The notes beneath the pieces are model-generated. The model was given only the letters and a program-made list of their open reading frames with translations, did no database searches and was not told where the DNA came from. Positions 49,544 through 58,709 of a stretch of 64,000 nt of DNA are shown here, one piece after another (within the stretch, counting starts at the first letter, position 1; every line of letters begins with the position of its first letter). The translations under genes and the position numbers were made by a program. Location of the stretch: NCBI RefSeq assembly GCF_030623445.1, contig NZ_CP130613.1, forward strand, positions 1,178,001 through 1,242,000, in the 5' to 3' direction. This DNA is from Pseudogemmatithrix spongiicola. GTDB lineage: Bacteria > Gemmatimonadota > Gemmatimonadetes > Gemmatimonadales > Gemmatimonadaceae.

Positions 49544-51493
49544 GTGACCGACCCGAGCAACCACGCCACTGCCCGCCGCTTCTGGCGAGACCCCGTCGGC
49601 GTCCTCCTGGGACGCCTCGGCCTCGCCGTCGCCGTGTACACCGCGATCCGCCTCACGTTCTTCCTCGACCACCGCGGCGTCTTCGCGCAGGCGTCGGCGG
49701 GGGATGTCGCCGGGGCCTTCCTGCACGGCCTGCGCTTCGATCTCTCGGCGATTGCGTACACGAACATCCCGTTCATCCTGCTGTCGCTGGCGCCCGCCGC
49801 GTGGCTCGCGCGGCGCTGGTACCAGTGGATGCTGCGCGGCTTGTTCGTGGTGGCGAACGGTGCGGCGACGATCGTCATGGTGGGCGACGTGGGCTACTAT
49901 CCGTTCACCGGCACGCGCGTCACGATGGATGTCTTCGCACTGACCGGGGAAGCGACGGCGCAGGCGGACCAGTTGTTCGTGAACTTCGCAGGACTCACGC
50001 TGATCGGCGTGGGATTGCTCGCGGCCCTGCTGGTGTTCTATCCGCGCCCGGCGGTTGAGGCACCGGCACCCGTGCCGCGCTGGCGACGCATCGCCACGTC
50101 GTTCGCGGTGATCTTCGCTACGGTGGTTGCCGCGCGCGGTGGATTCCAGAAGAAGCCGCTGAACCCGATTCATGCCTTCGAAGGCGGCAGCCACGAGATC
50201 GGCGTGCTCACGCTCAACTCGGCGTTCACGCTGCTGCAATCTCCCCGCGACCGCGCGCTCGAGCCCGTGGCGTACTTCGAGAGCGCCGCAGCGGTGGACT
50301 CGCTGCTCCCGCTGGCCTACGGCCTGACCGACGCCGCTGCAGCGCCGCGGAAGCAGAACATCGTGCTGCTGATCCTCGAGAGCTACGCCACGGAGTTCTG
50401 GGGCGGCAGCGACCGCGAGCATCCGGAGCTGACGCCGTTCCTCGACTCCCTCAAGCAGCACGGGACGTTCTACACCGAGAGCTTCGCCAACGGGCGGCGC
50501 TCGATGGACGCGTTGCCAAGCATCTTGTTGGGGATGCCGCTGTACCGCGGGCAGAGCATCGCGGTGAGTCGCTACCAGAGCAATCAGTGGGTCGGGCTCG
50601 GCCATTTCCTCGGGGAGGCGGGCTACCACACGGCCTTCTTCCACGGGGCGGTGAAGGGCACGATGTACTTCGACGCGATCGCCGCGCTGTCGGGCATCGA
50701 GGATTTCTATCCGCTCGAGCGTTTCCCCGAGGAGGTGCAGCAGGAGGCCTTCGACGGCCACTGGGGGCTCTTCGACGAGGAAGCGCTGCAGTTCGCGGTC
50801 CGGCACGTGGGCACGTTCCGTGAGCCCTGGTTCGCGACGATGTTCACGATCAGCACGCACCACCCGTACCGCCTGCCGCCCAAGTACGCGGACTCGCTGC
50901 CGAAGGGGTCGCGGGAGATCCACGCCAGCGTGGCGTACACCGACTTGGCGGTGCGCCGCTTCTTCGAGGTGGCGCGCACGCAGCCGTGGTTCGAGAACAC
51001 GCTGTTCGTGATCACGGGCGACCACACGCCGCCGTCACGCTCGGCGCGCTACGACACGCCGCTCGGCCGCTACATGGTGCCCACGCTGCTGTACCATCCG
51101 GGCGGCACGCTGCCGCCGCTGGACACGGCGCGCGTGGTGCAGCACGTCGATCTCTTCCCGACCATCCTCGACTACGCCGGCGTGCATCCGGAGCGCGTGC
51201 CGCGCTTCGGCCACTCGCTGTTCGCGGCGCAGGAGGGCGAGGCGGTGCTGACGACGGACGAGGTGTACTGGCTCGTGAGGCGCGACGGCGTGCTCGAGCG
51301 GCGGCCGGATGGAAGTGAGCGGATGCTGGCCTACCGGCGCGAGCGCACGGGCGAGGAGGGCGCCGGCGTTGCGAGCGATCGCCAGGCCGAGGCGTCGCGG
51401 CGGCTGCTGGCGTACGTGCAGCACTACACGATGTCGTTGATCAACAACTCGTTCTACCGCGACGGCGTGCGTCGCACCGCGACCGATGACTGA
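49544..51493 (+). CDS. LTA-synthase-family sulfatase-like membrane protein
   Basis: About 649 residues from GTG 49544; TTG 49514 would add 10. Four or five N-terminal membrane helices (to about residue 190) are followed by a periplasmic alkaline-phosphatase/sulfatase fold. The start of that fold is NIVLLILESYATEFWGG (metal Glu), then a probable nucleophile Ser in FANGRRSMDALPSIL (Thr in most LtaS), FTISTHHPYRLP and the metal pair in VITGDHTPPSR. The family transfers phosphoglycerol or phosphoethanolamine to glycans or lipids; here a phospho-modification of envelope glycans is likely. It overlaps the next gene by 8 nt. Confidence 0.88.
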   Translation: MTDPSNHATARRFWRDPVGVLLGRLGLAVAVYTAIRLTFFLDHRGVFAQASAGDVAGAFLHGLRFDLSAIAYTNIPFILLSLAPAAWLARRWYQWMLRGLFVVANGAATIVMVGDVGYYPFTGTRVTMDVFALTGEATAQADQLFVNFAGLTLIGVGLLAALLVFYPRPAVEAPAPVPRWRRIATSFAVIFATVVAARGGFQKKPLNPIHAFEGGSHEIGVLTLNSAFTLLQSPRDRALEPVAYFESAAAVDSLLPLAYGLTDAAAAPRKQNIVLLILESYATEFWGGSDREHPELTPFLDSLKQHGTFYTESFANGRRSMDALPSILLGMPLYRGQSIAVSRYQSNQWVGLGHFLGEAGYHTAFFHGAVKGTMYFDAIAALSGIEDFYPLERFPEEVQQEAFDGHWGLFDEEALQFAVRHVGTFREPWFATMFTISTHHPYRLPPKYADSLPKGSREIHASVAYTDLAVRRFFEVARTQPWFENTLFVITGDHTPPSRSARYDTPLGRYMVPTLLYHPGGTLPPLDTARVVQHVDLFPTILDYAGVHPERVPRFGHSLFAAQEGEAVLTTDEVYWLVRRDGVLERRPDGSERMLAYRRERTGEEGAGVASDRQAEASRRLLAYVQHYTMSLINNSFYRDGVRRTATDD

Positions 51494-52823
51494 CGGCGGC
51501 GCATCGATGCGCCGCTGGTTCTGGGGCCTGACGCTCGCCGTGCTGGTCACGCGGGTCGCGGCGATCCTCGTGCTGCGCACGTACCTCGGGGATGCGGGCA
51601 CATACGAGCACGATGAGATCGCGCGCGGGCTCGTCGAGGGCCGCGGGTTCACGTTCCGGTTCTTCGCGGACGTTCCGCACCCCTCCGGCCACCAGGCGCC
51701 GGCGCTGCCGTTCCTGCTGGCGCTCGGATACTGGACGTTCGGCGCGGGGGCACCCGCGGGCATCGCGATGGCGCAGGTGGTGCTGGCGCTCCTCGTCACC
51801 GCGGGCGCGATGGCGCTGGGCCGGATCGCGTGGCAGTGGTGGGGGCTGCGCGGCATGCAGCTGGCGATGGGTGCCTTCCTGCTGTACCCGGCGTTCGCGT
51901 ACATGCCGACGCGCGTGCAGACGGTGAACTGGACCGTCGCATTCCTGTTGCTGTTGCTGGCTGGATTCGTGGCGATGTCGGAGCGGCGTGGCGGTGCGGG
52001 GGTGGCGCTGGGCACCGGTGTCGCCGCCGGACTTGGCGCGCTCGGCGAGCCGACGCTGGCGGCACCGTTCGGGCTGTGCTGGCTCGCGCTGGTGTGGATG
52101 CGCCGCGATCGCCTGCCCCTGGCGGTGATGGTTGCCGTGGGCTTCTGGGTGGTGGTCCTGCCGTGGTCGCTGCGGAACCAGCGCGTGCTCGGGCAGTTCG
52201 GACCGAAGAGTTCGTTCGCGTATGTCGCGTGGCAGGGCAATCACATCGGCGCCTCCGGTACGGACAAGCGACCGGTGGCGGATTCGACGGCGCGAGCGCT
52301 TGCGTGGCGCATCGGGGGCCCCGACCTGGAGGCGCAGCTCGCCGCCGCGCGCGCGCAAGCGGTGACGGTGGATGCCGACATGACCGCGGCGGACAGCGCG
52401 GCCGTGCGCGCACTCCCCGATGAGCGGGCGCGGATGCAGTGGTTCAGCCAGCGCCTGCGCGCAGACCTCGCGGCGGATCCGATGGCGTACCTCCGGGTCT
52501 CGGCGACGCGGGCGCGGATGCTGCTGTGGTTTGACGAGACGAATCCGCGGGCCTTCGTGGCCGCGTACCGCGTGCCCTACGTGCTGCTGCTCGCCATTGC
52601 CCTGGGCGGGCTGTTGCGGTGGCGCCGGTCATGGCGTCCGGGGTATGTGATGTGGTGGGCCGCCGTCGCCGGACTCTCGGCGGTGTACGTGCTCGTGATC
52701 ATGTCGGCGCGCTTCCGCCTGCCGCTCGAAGCCCTGTTCGTCCTTCCGGCCGCCGGGTTCCTCCTCCAGCTTACAGCATGGCGATCCTCCGCAACCCGCT
52801 CCACGACGAACAAGCCAACCTAG
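51486..52823 (+). CDS. GT39/PMT-like membrane glycosyltransferase
   Basis: 445 residues, about 10 membrane helices. The first periplasmic loop has YLGDAGTYEHDEIARGLVEG, with Asp and Glu residues where GT-C enzymes have their catalytic acid, and PHPSGHQAPALPFLLAL. A periplasmic insertion (about 255-330) precedes the last helices. It probably moves a sugar from polyprenyl-phosphate to an envelope acceptor, as in ArnT-like proteins; the substrate is unknown. Its last 46 bp overlap the start of the AI-2E-family gene, and the upstream neighbour is also an envelope-modifying enzyme. Confidence 0.75.
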   Translation: MTDGGASMRRWFWGLTLAVLVTRVAAILVLRTYLGDAGTYEHDEIARGLVEGRGFTFRFFADVPHPSGHQAPALPFLLALGYWTFGAGAPAGIAMAQVVLALLVTAGAMALGRIAWQWWGLRGMQLAMGAFLLYPAFAYMPTRVQTVNWTVAFLLLLLAGFVAMSERRGGAGVALGTGVAAGLGALGEPTLAAPFGLCWLALVWMRRDRLPLAVMVAVGFWVVVLPWSLRNQRVLGQFGPKSSFAYVAWQGNHIGASGTDKRPVADSTARALAWRIGGPDLEAQLAAARAQAVTVDADMTAADSAAVRALPDERARMQWFSQRLRADLAADPMAYLRVSATRARMLLWFDETNPRAFVAAYRVPYVLLLAIALGGLLRWRRSWRPGYVMWWAAVAGLSAVYVLVIMSARFRLPLEALFVLPAAGFLLQLTAWRSSATRSTTNKPT

Positions 52824-53869
52824 CCACCATCTCGCTGGTGGTGCTGGCGGCCGTCGCGATCGTGGCGGCGCTCGCCTTCACGCGGCCGGTGCTGGTGCCG
52901 TTGGTCGTGGCGCTGATCGTCTACTATCTCGTCTCGCCGGTCGCCGACTTCCTCGAACTCAAGCTGCGCTTCACGCGCTGGCTCTCGACGCTGGTGGTGA
53001 TGCTGCTCGTCGGGGCGGTGCTCTCGCTGCTCGGGCTGCTGTTCCTGACCTCGGCGCGCGGATTGCTGGGCTCGGCGGACGTGTACCAGGTGAAGCTGCT
53101 CGATGTGGTGACGACGGTGACCGAGTGGCTCGATGCGCGTGGCCTCACGCTGAGCCGCGACGCGATCGTGACGGCGGTCAGCGAGCTGCCGACGCAACGG
53201 GCGATGCAGGCGGGGGCCGGGCTGGCCGTGAGCCTGGTGCAGAACGGCACATTGGTGCTGCTCTTCGTGATCTTCCTGCTGCTCGGGCGCACGCGGCAGC
53301 TCATCAAGCATCCGGTGTTCCGGCAGATCGACCGCGACATCCGTCGGTATCTCGTCTTGAAGACGCTCATCTCGCTGGCGACCGGCGTGATGTTCTGGGT
53401 GATCCTCACGTCCTTCGGCATCGAACTGGCGCTGGTGTTCGGCGTCGTGACCTTCGTGCTGAACTTCATCCCGAGCATCGGGAGCATCGTGGCGACGCTG
53501 CTGCCGATCCCCGTGGCGCTGGTCCAGTACGAGACCCTGGGACCGGTCATCGCGCTCGTCGTCTTGATGACGCTCGTGCAGCTCATCATCGGCAACGGCA
53601 TCGATCCGCTGCTCATGGGCCAGAACCTCAACCTGAGCCCGGTGACGATCCTCGCGGCCCTCGTCTTCTGGGGCCTGATCTGGGGCGTGGTCGGCATGCT
53701 GCTCGCGGCGCCGCTCACGGCGATCCTGCGCATCATCCTCGCGCAGTTCGAGACGACGCGCCCGATGAGCGAACTCCTCGCCGGGCGATTGCCGGAAGGG
53801 GATGCGGGCATGACGGTCGAGCATCCGACGCCGCCACAGGCCCCGCAAGCGCCGCGCAACGCGGCCTAG
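52778..53869 (+). CDS. AI-2E-family (PF01594) membrane permease
   Basis: 363 residues from ATG 52778, which lies inside the preceding gene. Seven or eight membrane helices: LVVLAAVAIVAALAF, VLVPLVVALIVYYLVSPVAD, STLVVMLLVGAVLSLLGLLF, LVLLFVIFLLLG, LISLATGVMFWVILTSFGIE. The family signature NFIPSIGSIVATLLPIPVAL then GNGIDPLLMGQNLNLSPVTI confirms PF01594. Members export AI-2 or act as Na+/H+ antiporters; the substrate is not predictable. A Pro-rich cytoplasmic tail ends the protein. Confidence 0.9.
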   Translation: MAILRNPLHDEQANLATISLVVLAAVAIVAALAFTRPVLVPLVVALIVYYLVSPVADFLELKLRFTRWLSTLVVMLLVGAVLSLLGLLFLTSARGLLGSADVYQVKLLDVVTTVTEWLDARGLTLSRDAIVTAVSELPTQRAMQAGAGLAVSLVQNGTLVLLFVIFLLLGRTRQLIKHPVFRQIDRDIRRYLVLKTLISLATGVMFWVILTSFGIELALVFGVVTFVLNFIPSIGSIVATLLPIPVALVQYETLGPVIALVVLMTLVQLIIGNGIDPLLMGQNLNLSPVTILAALVFWGLIWGVVGMLLAAPLTAILRIILAQFETTRPMSELLAGRLPEGDAGMTVEHPTPPQAPQAPRNAA

Positions 53870-53904
53870 CGCGCGGCGCCAGGCGCGATTATTCCTTCGG
53901 CACA

Positions 53905-53987
53905 GCCGCCAGGGGTACTTCGCGTCCGCGAAGTTGAGAAACACTCTTGGAACCTGACCCGGTTTAGACCGGCGTAGGGAGTGCGGC
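53905..53987 (+). promoter_or_regulatory. TPP (THI-box) riboswitch
   Basis: The P1 pairing GCCGC (53905-53909) with GCGGC (53983-53987) encloses the aptamer: AGGGGTACTTCGCGTCCGCG, then GTTGAGAAACACTCTTGGAA, then CCTGACCCGGTTTAGACCGG and CGTAGGGAG. The T-GAGA, ACCTGA and CGTAGGGA blocks are the conserved core of thiamine pyrophosphate riboswitches. It controls the TonB-dependent receptor at 54119 through the terminator hairpin that follows. Confidence 0.95.
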
Positions 53988-54006
53988 GAGTGTCGTGACC
54001 GATTCC

Positions 54007-54040
54007 CGGCCATGCCACCCGCTCATCGGTGGCGTGGCCG
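54007..54040 (+). terminator. Expression-platform terminator of the TPP riboswitch
   Basis: CGGCCATGCCACC (54007-54019) pairs with GGTGGCGTGGCCG (54028-54040), 13 bp with one G-U pair, followed by TCGTGTTTCC. TPP binding probably favours this hairpin; without TPP an antiterminator would form. The T-tract is weak, so translational control is possible. Confidence 0.7.
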
Positions 54041-54118
54041 TCGTGTTTCCGCGACGCCCCATGCCCCGGTGAGGCCCAGCACTTCGGCGTTCTCTTTTTC
54101 ACTCCGAGGACTCCGCTG

Positions 54119-56173
54119 ATGTTCCGTTCCGCCGTTGTTCCCGCTGTCACCTTCCTGCTCGCCGCGCTGCCGCTCGGCGCGCAGCAGACGCCAGGCCGCG
54201 ATAGCAGCGCGGCACGCGATACGCTCGAGACTTTCGTCGTCCGCGCCGTCCGCGCCGGCGGTGCCGCGGCGACTTCGCAAACGCTGCTCGACCGCAAGAC
54301 CATCGAACGCAGTTACGTGGGTCAGGACGCGCCGCTCGCGTTGCTTGGCGCCACCGGCATCACCGCGGCGTCGGACGCGGGCACCTTCTCCGGCTACAGC
54401 TCGATCCGCCTGCGCGGCGTGGACCAGACGCGGCTCAGCATCTCGGTCGACGGCGTGCCGCTGAACGATCCGGAGGACCAGGTCCTCTACTTCTCGAACG
54501 TGCCGGACTTCATGAACTCGATGCACTCGGTGCGCGTGCAGCGCGGCGTGGGGTCGAGTGCGTTCGGCACCGCGGCCTTCGCCGGCTCGCTGGATTTCGA
54601 GTCGCTGCCGCTGCTGGCCACGCCGAAGTTCCGGGAGCTGCAGGTGACCGGCGGTTCGTGGGGGACGCGTCGCACGAGCCTCGAGGCCGCGTCGGGGCCG
54701 GTCGGTGCGGCAGGGCGCCTGGCGGCGTACGCGCGGCTCTCCGCGCAGGAGACCGACGGATTCCGCGAGCACTCCGGCAACCGCGCCGCGTCGGGCTTCG
54801 TCTCGCTCGGCTGGTTCGGCGATCGCGATGCGCTCAAGTTCACGGGCTTCGCCGGCCGCTCGCGCATGCAGCTCGCGTACTACGCGCCCAGCGAAGCCGA
54901 GCTGGCGGTGAATCCGCGCGCGAACCCGATGGGCGAGGACGAACGCGACAACTTCCGTCAGGAGATGCTGAGCCTGCAGTACACGCGGGTGCTGCGTCCG
55001 GGGCTCACGCTCACCACCACGGGCTACCGCAACAGCGCCGGCGGCTGGTACGACGTGAATGTCGGCGATCCGACGCTCTGGCGCTTCAATCTCGATCACG
55101 TGTGGTACGGTGCGCTGTCCACGCTGCAGTGGGCGGGCGAACGCAGCACGCTCACGGCGGGCGCGCACGTCAGCGACTACGCGCGCGATCACTTCCTCAA
55201 CGTGACGCCCGACTACCGCAGCAGGGTCTACGACAACACGGGCCACAAGCAGGAGCAGAGCGCGTTCGTGAAGGGCAGCATCACGCGCGGGCGCGTGGAT
55301 TGGCATGCCGACCTGCAGCTGCGTCGCGCAGCCTTCCGCTATGCCGCCAGCGCCGGCACAACGTTCGGCGAGCCCAGTGTGGACTGGCTGTTCGTGAATC
55401 CCAAGATCGGCGTCACGTGGCGGCTGCAGCCGTCGGTTGAACTCTTCGCCTCGCTGGGGCAGGCGAGCCGCGAGCCGACGCGCAGCGACATGTTCGCCGG
55501 TGCGGACGACCTCGACGATGCCGCGGCCGCCGAACTCCTGCCGCTAACGCGCGTGAAGCCGGAACGCCTCACCGATCTCGAGCTCGGTGCCCGGGCGCGC
55601 CGCGGGCGCCTCCAGGCCAGCGTCAACGCCTTCGCGATGCAGTTCCGCAACGAGATCGCCGCCATCGGCCAGGTCGCCGTGACAGGCAGCCAGATCCGGA
55701 AGAACGTGCCGCGCTCCTCACGCGTCGGCGTCGAGGCGGAACTGGGCTGGCAGGCGCACGAAACCCTGTTGCTCACGGGCAACGCGACGTGGATGCGGGC
55801 GCGCATCGCCGAGTATACGGACGAGGCCTCGGGTACGACGTTCCGTGACGTGCCGCCGGTGCTCACGCCGGCGCTGATCGCCAACGCGCAGGCCGCGTGG
55901 ACGCCGCGCCGCGACCTAGAGCTCTCGCTCAGTGCCAGGCACGTGGCGGAATCGCAGCTTGCCAACGACGGCAACGCGGCGCTCGTGACCCCGGCGTTCA
56001 CGCTCGCCGACCTCGGCGCCGCATATACGCTGCGCGGCACCACGCTGCGCCTGCAGGTGCAGAACCTGTTCGATGCCACCGCGTACGCCGCTGGTTACAC
56101 GGACGGCAGCGTCCGCTACTTCTTCCCGGTCGCGGCGCGGACGGTGATGGCGACGGTGTCCCTGCGCTTCTAG
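54119..56173 (+). CDS. TonB-dependent receptor, probable thiamine or thiamine-precursor transporter
   Basis: 684 residues. Signal peptide to about 22 (LPLGAQQ), then a plug domain: a degenerate TonB-box region TLETFVVRAVR, then SSIRLRGVDQTRLSISVDGV and VRVQRGVGSSAFGTAAFAGS. A 22-stranded beta-barrel follows and ends in a terminal aromatic VMATVSLRF. It imports a large or scarce substrate across the outer membrane using TonB energy. The upstream TPP riboswitch indicates that the substrate is thiamine, TPP or a precursor. No thiamine inner-membrane transporter is adjacent; thiL is at 45666. Confidence 0.9.
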   Translation: MFRSAVVPAVTFLLAALPLGAQQTPGRDSSAARDTLETFVVRAVRAGGAAATSQTLLDRKTIERSYVGQDAPLALLGATGITAASDAGTFSGYSSIRLRGVDQTRLSISVDGVPLNDPEDQVLYFSNVPDFMNSMHSVRVQRGVGSSAFGTAAFAGSLDFESLPLLATPKFRELQVTGGSWGTRRTSLEAASGPVGAAGRLAAYARLSAQETDGFREHSGNRAASGFVSLGWFGDRDALKFTGFAGRSRMQLAYYAPSEAELAVNPRANPMGEDERDNFRQEMLSLQYTRVLRPGLTLTTTGYRNSAGGWYDVNVGDPTLWRFNLDHVWYGALSTLQWAGERSTLTAGAHVSDYARDHFLNVTPDYRSRVYDNTGHKQEQSAFVKGSITRGRVDWHADLQLRRAAFRYAASAGTTFGEPSVDWLFVNPKIGVTWRLQPSVELFASLGQASREPTRSDMFAGADDLDDAAAAELLPLTRVKPERLTDLELGARARRGRLQASVNAFAMQFRNEIAAIGQVAVTGSQIRKNVPRSSRVGVEAELGWQAHETLLLTGNATWMRARIAEYTDEASGTTFRDVPPVLTPALIANAQAAWTPRRDLELSLSARHVAESQLANDGNAALVTPAFTLADLGAAYTLRGTTLRLQVQNLFDATAYAAGYTDGSVRYFFPVAARTVMATVSLRF

Positions 56174-56182
56174 GTTTGCAGC

Positions 56183-56668
56183 ATGACGCGACGCAGCCTG
56201 CAACAGGAACTCAAGCAGTCCAAGCCCTTTGATACGCCTGCGGACGAGGCCGTGGTGGCGCTCATGCGCACCGCGGCCCTCGTCCGCCGGGCCATCGCGC
56301 GGCGCGTCGAACCCTATGGGATCTCGCTCGCGCAGTACAACGTGCTGCGCATCCTGCGCGGGGCGGGGGACACGGGCTTGCCGACGCTGGCGGTGCGCGA
56401 CCGTCTCATCGAGGAAGCGCCGGGCATCACCCGCGTGATGGACAAACTCGAAGAAGCAGGACACGTCGCGCGGCGTCGCGCCCCAGGCGATCGGCGCGTC
56501 GTGCATTGCGTCATCACGGAGCAGGGCCTGCGCCTGCTCACGGCGATGGACACGCTCGTGAAGGAGACGGCGCGGTTGATCAGCGCCGGTCTTCCCGCGG
56601 AACGCGATCAGCAGGCGCTGATCGCGCTGCTGTCGGACGTCAGGGCCGGGCTGGACGAGACGCGCTGA
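56183..56668 (+). CDS. MarR-family transcriptional regulator
   Basis: 161 residues. The winged-helix core is ISLAQYNVLRILRGAGDTGL (about 49-68), the recognition helix LIEEAPGITRVMDKLEEAGH and the wing ARRRAPGDRRVVHCVITEQG. The DNA-binding 'PGDRR' is conserved. Ligand is unknown. It follows the receptor after 9 bp, so it may be co-transcribed and might regulate the same region. Its 3' end overlaps the convergent cyclophilin gene by 29 bp. Confidence 0.9.
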   Translation: MTRRSLQQELKQSKPFDTPADEAVVALMRTAALVRRAIARRVEPYGISLAQYNVLRILRGAGDTGLPTLAVRDRLIEEAPGITRVMDKLEEAGHVARRRAPGDRRVVHCVITEQGLRLLTAMDTLVKETARLISAGLPAERDQQALIALLSDVRAGLDETR

Positions 56669-58130
56669 CCTCGCGCATTACGTAGATCTCGTCGCCTTCC
56701 ATCACGGCGTCGACGGCATCCATACCCTCGACGACCACGCCGAACACCGTGTAGGCACCGACCAGGCGCGCATTGTCGCGCAGGTTGACGAACCACTGCA
56801 GGTCGCCGGTGGAGTGGCCGCGGGTGCTCATGCCCACCGTGCCACGCGGATGTGCCACGGTGCCGAGTTCGTCGACGATGAAGCGGCCGCTGCCGGAGTA
56901 CTCGTTGTCGTGCGGGCTACCGCCCTGGATGACGAAGTTGGGCTCCACGCGATGCCAGGCCGTGCCGTTGTAGCGGCCGGCGCGCACGTGGGCGAGCACG
57001 CGGGCCGCCTGAATCGGCGCGAGGTCGCCGCGCAGCTCGACGGTGAAGCCGTTGCCCCCATGCAACCGCGACATCGTCACTTCGACCAGTCGACGGTCGC
57101 CGAGCGCGAGTGCAACGACATCCCAGGGTAGGGAGTCGGGCCGACCGGGTTGCCAGGCTTCGCGTGGGGGCTGCCCGAGGACGGCACGCAGCGCGTTGCG
57201 GATGTCGCGCTCGGAGGCCCAGTTCCGCTCCACGCGGCGCGCGAGCTCGACGGACGCCGCGTGCGTGGCCGCCGTGTCCGTGGTGCCCTTCAGTGCTTCC
57301 GCGGCGGCGAGTGCGACCTGCGGGGTGCTGAAGCCGAGGAACCGCAGGTAGCGCTGATCGGCCGCATGCCCGACGACGGACGAGAGGCCGCGGATGGCCG
57401 CCTCCCTCACGTTGCCGTCGCGGTCGCCGGCGAGCGAGGTCAGGAGGCTCGAGTCGCGCAACACCGTCGCCGCTCGCGCGGCGGCACGCCGGAGTCCTGG
57501 CTGTGCGTGCCGGGAGAATCTCTCCGCGATCGGCCGCGCCTCCTCCGGGGCGACGCGCGACAACGTCACGACCGCATCCGCGGCGAGCTGCCACGACGGC
57601 GCCGGCGGACGGCGGTTGGCCACATTCGTCGAGCCCTCACGCGCGATGGCGACGAGTCGCGTCCGGAGCGCGTCGTGTCCGACACAGCTTGCGCGCATGC
57701 CGCCGAGCACGATGGCCCGCTGGCGCACCTGCGCGGCGGAGTCCGCGAGCGCGGCCAGTAGCGGATCGCAGGCGCCGTCGCGACCGCCGAGGGCGCGATA
57801 GCGGCCGGCCCACTCCGGTTCCGCCCAGGTCGGGAAGGGACGCGCGGCATCCGGCTGCCCGAGCGTGCTCCGAGCGGCGAAGGTCGAGTCCCGAAGGCGG
57901 GCGCGGGCGCGACGGGCGATGTGGGCGATGCGGGCGTCCGGGTGCGCTTCTCCGCGGGAGAGCGCGATGGCCGTCGAATCGCGGCGGTCTTCCGCGCTGA
58001 GTATTTCGTAGAGCAGCAAGGAGTCCGCCCGACTCAGTGCCGGCGTCGGTGCCTGGGCGTCGAGGAGGGCCGGAGCCGTGAGCAGGGCCAGGGCGGGAAC
58101 GAGCGCGGTCGCGAGCGGCGGGAGTCGCAT
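56640..58130 (-). CDS. Exported HEAT-repeat protein with cyclophilin-type peptidyl-prolyl isomerase domain
   Basis: 496 residues. The signal peptide ends at LLDAQAP (about 25). Residues about 50-330 are HEAT-like helical repeats (ADSAAQVRQRAIVLGGM, DGNVREAAIRGLSSVVGHA, STPQVALAAAEALKG). The C-terminal about 150 residues are a cyclophilin: FTVELRGDLAPIQAARVLAH, WHRVEPNFVIQGGSPHDNEY, GTVGMSTRGHSTGDLQWFVN and TVFGVVVEGMDAVDAV. This is a periplasmic folding catalyst with a scaffold. The canonical RG near QGGDP is changed to GGSP, so activity could be reduced. Confidence 0.85.
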   Translation of the reverse strand: MRLPPLATALVPALALLTAPALLDAQAPTPALSRADSLLLYEILSAEDRRDSTAIALSRGEAHPDARIAHIARRARARLRDSTFAARSTLGQPDAARPFPTWAEPEWAGRYRALGGRDGACDPLLAALADSAAQVRQRAIVLGGMRASCVGHDALRTRLVAIAREGSTNVANRRPPAPSWQLAADAVVTLSRVAPEEARPIAERFSRHAQPGLRRAAARAATVLRDSSLLTSLAGDRDGNVREAAIRGLSSVVGHAADQRYLRFLGFSTPQVALAAAEALKGTTDTAATHAASVELARRVERNWASERDIRNALRAVLGQPPREAWQPGRPDSLPWDVVALALGDRRLVEVTMSRLHGGNGFTVELRGDLAPIQAARVLAHVRAGRYNGTAWHRVEPNFVIQGGSPHDNEYSGSGRFIVDELGTVAHPRGTVGMSTRGHSTGDLQWFVNLRDNARLVGAYTVFGVVVEGMDAVDAVMEGDEIYVMREVSASRPARP

Positions 58131-58190
58131 GCGCTGATGCTACGCCTCCCGCGTGGCCGCGGAAACCCCCGGTCGGTAGAATTCCTTCCT

Positions 58191-58709
58191 ATGCTGCTGC
58201 TCAAGTTTCTCCAAACCATGTTCAAGGCGCTGAACTCGGACGGCACGCCCGGCCAGGTCGGCATGGGCATGGCGATCGGGCTCTGCTTCGGGCTCACGCC
58301 GCTGGTCTCCCTGCACAACCTGCTCGTGCTCGCCGTGGCGATGCTCACGACCGTGTCCTTTCCCGGCGTGTTCCTCGGGTGGGCGCTCGCGACGCCGCTG
58401 GGATTCGCGCTCGATCCGCTCTTCGACCGCATCGGCATGGCGCTGCTCTCGCAGGAGAGTCTCGCGCCGTTCTTCACCTGGGTGGTGAACACGCCGGTCG
58501 TCGCGCTGTCGCGTCTCAACAACACCATCGTCCTCGGCAGCCTCGTCAGCTGGATGGTGGTGTTGCTGCCGAGCTTCTTCCTGTTCCGCGTGTTGGTGGA
58601 TCGCTATCGCGCGCACGTGCTGGCCTACGTGCAGAAGTTCAAGATCGTGCAGGCAATCCAGGGCTCGAAGCTCTGGGACCTGTACCGCACGCTGTGGCCG
58701 TCCGCATGA
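58191..58709 (+). CDS. TIGR03546/DUF2062-like membrane protein
   Basis: 172 residues. MLLLKFLQTMFKALNSDGTP then GQVGMGMAIGLCFGLTPLVS is the family start; three or four membrane helices follow. The TIGR03546 family is known to be next to TIGR03545, which is the case here: its stop overlaps the next start (ATGA). Function is unknown; an envelope or lipid-transport role is suspected because of the AsmA-like partner. Confidence 0.85.
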   Translation: MLLLKFLQTMFKALNSDGTPGQVGMGMAIGLCFGLTPLVSLHNLLVLAVAMLTTVSFPGVFLGWALATPLGFALDPLFDRIGMALLSQESLAPFFTWVVNTPVVALSRLNNTIVLGSLVSWMVVLLPSFFLFRVLVDRYRAHVLAYVQKFKIVQAIQGSKLWDLYRTLWPSA

